Below, piece after piece: positions 14,456-17,780 of a stretch of DNA of 17,780 nucleotides (positions within the stretch are counted from its first letter, which is position 1; the number at the start of each line of letters is the position of its first letter). Source of the stretch: an uncultured Leptolyngbya sp. (GTDB lineage Bacteria; Cyanobacteriota; Cyanobacteriia; Phormidesmidales; Phormidesmidaceae); NCBI GenBank assembly GCA_937899365.1, contig CALBPH010000258.1, positions 1 through 17,780 of the forward strand. Direction: 5' to 3'. The position numbers and the translations under genes were made by a program. A model generated the notes under the pieces. It saw nothing but the letters and a program-made list of their open reading frames with translations, ran no database searches and had not been told where the DNA came from.

Positions 14456-15004
14456 ATGACAAATTTCACATTGCCGTATCCCAAGCTGTCTCCACGACAG
14501 TTTGCTTGGGACACTGCCGTTCTCTTTGTTGCTGTCTTTTGGCTCGGAGGCAGTTTAATTCTCGATTTAGTGGTGATGCCCATGCTGTACATGAGTGGCA
14601 TGATGACGGCCCCCGGTTTTGCCAGCGCTGGTTACAGCCTATTTGAGCTATTCAACCATCTGGAAATGCTGCTGTCCGGGCTAATTTTGACCGGCGTGCT
14701 GTCCATGCGTCAGGCCCATGCGGATGACGCAGTGGAGATTAGCGGTAGTCGCAGTCGCTGGGCATTATTCTTGGCGGGTGGCCTAACTGCGATCGCACTG
14801 CTCTATACCTATGTGCTGACTCCCTACATGGGCGCTATCGGCATTGCTCTAGACATGCCTGGAATTATTCATATTGTTCCTGACGCCATGAACTGGATGC
14901 ACGGCGCCTACTGGCTCCTAGAATCCACCAAAATTCTAGCGCTAGGGTTCCTGCTATATCTTTGCTATAGCGATATCGCTGCCCAGTTTACTGAGCGCGG
15001 CTAA
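14456..15004 (+). CDS. Four-helix membrane protein of unknown function (DUF4149-like)
   Basis: A 182-residue protein with four hydrophobic segments: AWDTAVLFVAVFWLGGSLILDLVVMPML (about 17-44), FNHLEMLLSGLILTGVLSM (66-84), ALFLAGGLTAIALLYTYVLTPYM (103-125) and a last one around ILALGFLLYLCYS (160-172). The FWLGGSLILDLVVMPMLY motif recalls DUF4149/TMEM205-like proteins, in which a Gly-rich first helix is followed by FxxPxLF. I could not verify this. The start is ATG 14456 with no clear ribosome binding site. Its TAA (15002-15004) overlaps the TAG of the convergent GDT1 gene within CTAA. One HIP1 site lies at 14789. Confidence 0.78.
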   Translation: MTNFTLPYPKLSPRQFAWDTAVLFVAVFWLGGSLILDLVVMPMLYMSGMMTAPGFASAGYSLFELFNHLEMLLSGLILTGVLSMRQAHADDAVEISGSRSRWALFLAGGLTAIALLYTYVLTPYMGAIGIALDMPGIIHIVPDAMNWMHGAYWLLESTKILALGFLLYLCYSDIAAQFTERG

Positions 15005-15285
15005 TCCTCCGAATCAGGCCACAATAGGCGGATTGCCAACAGCGCAAATCCTATGGCAGCGATGCCCTTAACCAGCTGCTCAGGTAGGATTTGCGCGGTC
15101 CCTTCACCTAAAAGCACACCGATAAAACTAGCCAGTACCAGGGCACTGGCGGTGCCAAAAAACACCGCCTTGGGCGATGATGAACTGCCCCCCAAGGCAA
15201 TGGCCGCCAGCTGGCTTTTATCCCCTAATTCCGATAGGAACACGGTGATAAAACTAACGCCAATGAGATTCCAATCAAATGACAT
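15001..15285 (-). CDS. Half-size GDT1/TMEM165 (UPF0016) cation transporter, subunit A
   Basis: A 94-residue membrane protein with three helices, carrying one copy of the family signature: FLSELGDKSQLAAIAL (ELGDKSQ at residues 19-25), followed by AVFFGTASALVLASFIGVLLG and GIAAIGFALLAIRLLW. Full-size GDT1 proteins carry two such E-x-G-D-K-(S/T) motifs that build an antiport path for manganese or calcium, so one-motif proteins are thought to work as dimers. The partner here is the gene just upstream. In Synechocystis, UPF0016 proteins export manganese to protect photosystem assembly. ATG 15285 (MSFDWNLIG) is preferred over TTG 15312, which would overlap the upstream stop. It ends within 4 bases of the convergent membrane-protein stop. 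Confidence 0.88.
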   Translation of the reverse strand: MSFDWNLIGVSFITVFLSELGDKSQLAAIALGGSSSSPKAVFFGTASALVLASFIGVLLGEGTAQILPEQLVKGIAAIGFALLAIRLLWPDSED

Positions 15286-15301
15286 AGCGGTGAAGGTGGC
15301 C

Positions 15302-15676
15302 CTAGAGACCAATAACGTCGGCTACAAGTCCGACGGAGATAATTAACAATAAAATTCCGGCTAAGGTGTCCAGTGTTTCAGGTGAGATATGCTTTGCTAG
15401 CCACTGTCCCACCAGCACCCCTACGAGGCTGGTGGAAATTAGGGCGAGGGCGGCACCGACAAATACTGTCAGGGGTTTGTGGGATTCAGCGCTGATGAGC
15501 AGAGTCGCCACTTGGGTTTTATCCCCCAGCTCGGCCAGAAAAATTGTGACAAATGTCGACAGAAATACACCCCAAAAGGTTGCTTTTGCATCCGTTGCCT
15601 GGGGTGATTTTTTTATGGGCTGCTCTGTACCCGCAGGCTGCATTGATGGTGGAGAGGTCACAGGGGCGTCTTTCAT
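15302..15676 (-). CDS. Half-size GDT1/TMEM165 (UPF0016) cation transporter, subunit B
   Basis: A 124-residue protein with a roughly 30-residue hydrophilic Pro/Ser/Thr-rich N-terminus, then FWGVFLSTFVTIFLAELGDKTQVATLLI (ELGDKTQ at 49-55), VGAALALISTSLVGVLVGQWLA, and a final helix ending VGLVADVIGL. It is the second one-motif UPF0016 subunit and lies 16 bases upstream of the first, so the two probably form a hetero-dimer equal to one full-size GDT1 transporter for Mn2+/Ca2+. ATG 15676 is preferred; the frame also extends to a TTG at 15727, giving 17 extra residues with less typical content. The YkgJ gene upstream ends 60 bases away, suggesting one operon. Confidence 0.88.
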   Translation of the reverse strand: MKDAPVTSPPSMQPAGTEQPIKKSPQATDAKATFWGVFLSTFVTIFLAELGDKTQVATLLISAESHKPLTVFVGAALALISTSLVGVLVGQWLAKHISPETLDTLAGILLLIISVGLVADVIGL

Positions 15677-15736
15677 ATTTCTTTCATTATCTGTTAGGAA
15701 GACTCCAAGAGCAAGGTTTGAGAGCATTTTGAGGGC

Positions 15737-16093
15737 TTAGATTTCTATGCCAACTGCGGTGGTAAACCGCTCTAGCTCTTCACTTTTAGAGCCGTAGACG
15801 CCGCTGATCTGTTCCTGACAGCAGTCAATGGCAAAATCATTGAGTTCGGCCTGCTCGATCCCAAACATCTGTTCAAAGGTGTCGGCTTGGACTCGGCAAA
15901 AAGTAGGCCGCTGTTCATAAATTTTGCACAGCCGCTGCTCGGCGTCATAGTTAATGCACCAACCATCTGGCCCGACCATGCCCATATAAATATCTAGCTG
16001 TTCAGGGGTGAGATAGTCGGCTAAGTCGGGGCGATCTTTGGGAGTGAGGTTACAGCAGGCACCACAGGTGTTCACACATTGCCACGTGGCCAT
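15737..16093 (-). CDS. YkgJ-family cysteine-cluster protein
   Basis: A 118-residue soluble protein with the YkgJ/Fli B-like zinc- or iron-chelating cysteine pattern: CVNTCGACC near the N-terminus (Cys6, 10, 13, 14), GWCINYDAEQRLCKIYEQRPTFCRV (Cys46, 56, 66) and a late DCCQEQ pair. C-x2-3-C...C-x9-C-x9-C spacing with the YEQRPTFCR motif is diagnostic. Members are thought to bind metal, and their substrate is mostly unknown. ATG 16093 has AAGGA about 9 bases upstream. It is first in a minus-strand cluster with the two half-size GDT1 genes, hinting at a metal-homeostasis link (inference). It diverges from psb30. Confidence 0.9.
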   Translation of the reverse strand: MATWQCVNTCGACCNLTPKDRPDLADYLTPEQLDIYMGMVGPDGWCINYDAEQRLCKIYEQRPTFCRVQADTFEQMFGIEQAELNDFAIDCCQEQISGVYGSKSEELERFTTAVGIEI

Positions 16094-16226
16094 GTTCTCT
16101 GTCCTTACGGAGATAGGGTTTGCTCCATCAGCATAAGGGGCTGGGGAGGGGAAATTGAATGGGCCTTCTCCATAAATGTTTTTGGAATTTTGTAAACTTT
16201 CTTAAAAGTGGTGGGATCGAACCAGG

Positions 16227-16285
16227 TAAAATAGCGATGCGCTTGAGTGCGCAAAGGTCACGGTTATTTGGTTATCGGAGGTTCA
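16227..16285 (+). promoter_or_regulatory. psb30 promoter -10, leader hairpin and ribosome binding site
   Basis: TAAAAT at 16227-16232 is a good -10 candidate; no convincing -35 lies at the right distance. The predicted leader holds TGCGC-TTGAGT-GCGCA (16238-16253), a 5-bp hairpin, and CGGAGG (16276-16281) just 4 bases before ATG 16286, the strongest ribosome binding site in the window. The hairpin could affect translation, but this is inference. Confidence 0.4.
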
Positions 16286-16423
16286 ATGGCTCTTCTGGGT
16301 TTCCTAGATTTTCTCAGCAATATTAATTTTCTGGTAATAGCTCAGCTCACCGTTCTAGCAATGGTGGTTATTTCCGGTCCAGCAATCGTATTTTTGCTAG
16401 TGGCACGGGGCGGCGATCTTTAA
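16286..16423 (+). CDS. psb30: Photosystem II reaction centre protein Psb30 (Ycf12)
   Basis: A 45-residue frame from ATG 16286 to TAA 16421-16423: MALLGFLDFLSNINFLVIAQ, then LTVLAMVVISGPAIVFLLVA and RGGDL. The order N-F-x-V-I-A-Q-L-T, the hydrophobic helix with a Gly-Pro kink (ISGPAIVFLL) and the RxG(D/N)L end match Psb30/Ycf12, a one-helix subunit at the edge of the Photosystem II core near PsbE/F and PsbJ that helps stabilise the complex under high light. GGAGG lies 4 bases before the ATG. The gene is easily missed because it is so short. It is followed by a large hairpin shared with convergent ispD. Confidence 0.9.
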   Translation: MALLGFLDFLSNINFLVIAQLTVLAMVVISGPAIVFLLVARGGDL

Positions 16424-16430
16424 TCATCAT

Positions 16431-16499
16431 CCAGAACCCCGGTATCTAGCGCATCCTAAATGCTTAAGGCTTAGGATTTGTCAGATACCGGGGTTCTGG
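16431..16499. repeat. Large nested hairpin between psb30 and ispD (likely two-way terminator or palindromic repeat)
   Basis: Arms 16431-16447 (CCAGAACCCCGGTATCT) and 16483-16499 are a perfect 17-bp inverted repeat. Inside the 35-base loop a second perfect 7-bp stem pairs ATCCTAA (16453-16459) with TTAGGAT (16471-16477). The whole lies between two convergent stops (16423 and 16505), so it can end transcripts from both sides, though no long T-run follows on either strand. AT-rich flanks (AATCA/TGATT) extend the symmetry. The perfect arms suggest recent origin or selection, as for mobile palindromic repeats. Confidence 0.8.
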
Positions 16500-16502
16500 T
16501 GA

Positions 16503-17183
16503 TTAAAGGCGTTGGCGTAAAATAAATTCTGCGATCGCAAGGTCCACCGGTGTGGTTACCTTCAAGTTTGTTTCTTCTCCTTCCACAATGTGGACAGCGA
16601 GACCGCATTTTTCAAATAAGGCGGCATCATCCGTCACCGTCCAGCCATGGGACTGTCCTTTTGTGTGGGCGTCCTTGAGTAAAGCTACATCAAACCCTTG
16701 GGGGGTTTGGGCGGCCCATAGCTGAGAGCGATCGGGCGTTGCGGTGATGATGCCAGAACTATTCACTTGCTTGATGGTGTCTTTGACGGGCACTGCCGCA
16801 ATAAATCCCTGGCAGTCGGCAAACGCTGCGGTACAGCGATCAAACAATGCCGGTGTGGCCAGGCAGCGAGCTCCGTCGTGGATGAGGACCTGTTGAGCCT
16901 TGGCAGGTAATGCCTGGAGGCCATTGTTCACCGAATCCTGGCGCGTATCCCCACCCCGGATAAAAACTATCGGTTTGGTGATGCCAAGCTCAGTCACCAT
17001 TGCTTGAAACGCGGGTTCATCGATTGCCTGGCAGATAATGCCGATCCATTCAACTGAGCTAGCGGCAGCCGCGGTCTTTAGTGTCCAGCCCATAATTGAG
17101 TGCTCGAGCAGCGGCAAAAGTAGCTTGTTGCCGTCGGCTCCCATGCGTTTGCCAACGCCCGCCGCCGGTATGAGTAGGTGCAT
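16503..17183 (-). CDS. ispD: 2-C-methyl-D-erythritol 4-phosphate cytidylyltransferase
   Basis: The enzyme joins CTP and methylerythritol 4-phosphate in the plastid-type isoprenoid pathway, supplying carotenoids, phytol and quinones. The 226-residue protein has the nucleotide-binding start LIPAAGVGKRMGADGNKLLLPL (residues 4-25), RGGDTRQDSVNNGL (77-90), VLIHDGARC (99-107), AAVPVKDTIK (129-138), QTPQGF (159-164) and WTVTDDAALFE (181-191), where the Asp residues bind metal and substrate, then the C-terminal NLKVTTPVDL. The length is normal. ATG 17183 is the start. It ends at a large hairpin facing psb30, and a roughly 390-base region separates it from the glycosyltransferase fragment on the other strand. 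HIP1 octamer at 16531. Confidence 0.96.
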   Translation of the reverse strand: MHLLIPAAGVGKRMGADGNKLLLPLLEHSIMGWTLKTAAAASSVEWIGIICQAIDEPAFQAMVTELGITKPIVFIRGGDTRQDSVNNGLQALPAKAQQVLIHDGARCLATPALFDRCTAAFADCQGFIAAVPVKDTIKQVNSSGIITATPDRSQLWAAQTPQGFDVALLKDAHTKGQSHGWTVTDDAALFEKCGLAVHIVEGEETNLKVTTPVDLAIAEFILRQRL

Positions 17184-17569
17184 GCTGTCTCCTAAAGCTC
17201 ATCAGAATTTGATTCACAAAGCGTTTTAACGCTTGTTCAGCCACTTATACCAAATCCGAATTCAGTAAACCCGATTACAAATGAGCAATCCTGTAGGAAC
17301 AATCCCTTAGGGTGCTGTGCCATATCCGGGAGCAGGCAACCAGGATGTCGGACGAGTGCCCCTCAAAACCCCTAACCAACTGATGGTTGTGAGGTGTGGT
17401 TAGCCATCAAAGATGTCAGTTCTGATAAAAGGGCACCGGCTTCTAGGGCGATGTTAATTTTGAAGCTCGCCGCGACAATTTTGGCAATTTTTGTCGTTTA
17501 CTCATCTTTCCACAGCGTTAGCGCTGCCAGCTTCCTCTAGAATGAGTAGCGAAGTATAATCCAAAGCCC
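17184..17569. other. Non-coding region upstream of ispD and the GT9 fragment, with possible RNA structure
   Basis: These 386 bases hold no recognised gene. TTATACCAAATCCG (17246-17259) resembles the end of a cyanobacterial short repeat I recall as common, so a decayed copy is possible. GTGCCC 17356-17361 can pair with GGGCAC 17431-17436, enclosing CTAACCA 17372-17378 paired with TGGTTAG 17397-17403; this nested structure may mark a leader or small RNA. A 29-codon frame at 17451-17540 (MLILKLAATILAIFVVYSSF..., stop TAG) looks like a bare signal peptide and is not supported as a gene. Confidence 0.4.
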
Positions 17570-17780
17570 ATGCGCGTCCTGGCTTTAGTCCCTGGTGGAA
17601 TCAGCGATCAGCTTCAGTTTTTTCCAACCTTAACAACCATCTAAGATACCTACCCCAACGCGAATATCGCGATGGTGGTCGAACCCTTAGCAAAATCGGC
17701 CTATCGGATCTCTACGGCTGTCAGTGAGGTCATTCCCTTTGATTATCGGGGGCAAAATAGTCCGTCTGATTGGGCCAACC
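17570..17780 (+). pseudogene. 5' end of a family 9 glycosyltransferase (heptosyltransferase-like) gene with in-frame TAA
   Basis: ATG 17570 opens MRVLALVPGGISDQLQFFPT, a GT9/ADP-heptosyltransferase start (V-x-G-G-I-x-D with FFPTL). After 24 codons TAA 17642-17644 interrupts the frame, yet the same frame continues with DTYPNANIAMVVEPLAKSAY and VIPFDYRGQNSPSDWAN to the window edge, as expected for cyanobacterial GT9 proteins (YPN...VVEPRAKSAYR...DWAN). No frameshift is needed: one base change in the TAA would restore the protein. Enzymes of this type add sugars to lipopolysaccharide or surface glycans. Either a recent nonsense mutation or a sequencing error. The 3' end lies outside the window, and the piece left after the stop has no good internal start in view besides ATG 17670. 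Confidence 0.72.

Noticed and set aside
1138..17569. tRNA or tmRNA genes in the longer gaps (1138-1490, 6369-6671, 12652-12978, 17184-17569)
   Set aside because: No cloverleaf with matching acceptor stem and GTTCRANNC T-loop was found by eye; a tRNAscan run would settle it.
1491..17780. Stop codon reassignment or programmed read-through as the general explanation for in-frame TAG and TAA
   Set aside because: Intact neighbours end at TAG, TAA and TGA at the expected places, and no read-through signal or suppressor tRNA is visible.
1..17780. CRISPR array, prophage, insertion sequence, toxin-antitoxin or restriction cassette
   Set aside because: No regularly spaced direct repeats, transposase, integrase or phage genes, or paired toxin/antitoxin frames were seen.

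Overview
The window comes from a cyanobacterial chromosome. It carries cyanobacterial genes: a membrane-anchored CpcG/CpcL phycobilisome linker, the Photosystem II subunit Psb30/Ycf12, the glucolipid synthase that starts galactolipid synthesis, hemL for 5-aminolevulinate, and an EbsA-type pilus/biofilm protein. It also holds at least nine exact copies of the cyanobacterial octamer GCGATCGC (HIP1), where about 0.3 would be expected by chance in 17.8 kb. Protein wording suggests a filamentous Leptolyngbya/Nodosilinea-like lineage, but I cannot fix the genus.

Layout. 1-1140: the 3' end of a DUF3685/Ycf55-like gene (+) faces cpcL (-), whose reading frame runs on antisense into its neighbour. 1491-2654: a nurA-type nuclease gene (-) broken by an in-frame TAG. 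2697-2734: a perfect 17-bp inverted repeat touching the hisIE stop. 2734-3375: hisIE (-). 3639-5847: hemL, a hairpin terminator, then an IaiH-like HEAT-repeat gene (+). 5856-6368: a small exported protein (-). 6672-9242: a sodium:solute symporter, an unlisted 59-residue membrane ORF and a GNAT acetyltransferase (+). 9267-12651: a minus-strand series of yajQ, a MAPEG protein, a SLOG/DprA-like protein, a BioD/DRTGG 'phosphotransacetylase-family' protein and ebsA. 12979-15004: the glucolipid synthase gene, a strong terminator and a four-helix membrane protein (+). 15001-16093: a minus-strand cluster of a YkgJ cysteine-cluster protein and two half-size GDT1/UPF0016 cation transporters. 16286-16423: psb30 (+). 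16431-16499: a large hairpin. 16503-17183: ispD (-). 17184-17569: a non-coding stretch with possible RNA structure. 17570-17780: the start of a family 9 glycosyltransferase gene (+) with an in-frame TAA.

Functional themes. Several genes serve photosynthetic membranes: cpcL (Photosystem I-directed antenna), psb30 (PSII), hemL (tetrapyrroles), the glucolipid synthase gene (thylakoid lipid), ispD (isoprenoids for carotenoids and chlorophyll phytyl tails) and probably the GDT1 pair (manganese/calcium homeostasis). The rest is housekeeping or poorly characterised.

The most unusual feature is three apparent lesions in 18 kb: a nonsense codon in nurA, one in the GT9 gene and a missing stop in cpcL. 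Genes between them are intact and normal stops (TAA, TAG, TGA) end them, so this is not codon reassignment. Real gene decay and sequence/assembly error are both open. I found no CRISPR array, prophage, transposase or tRNA, and no clear novel multi-gene defence system.
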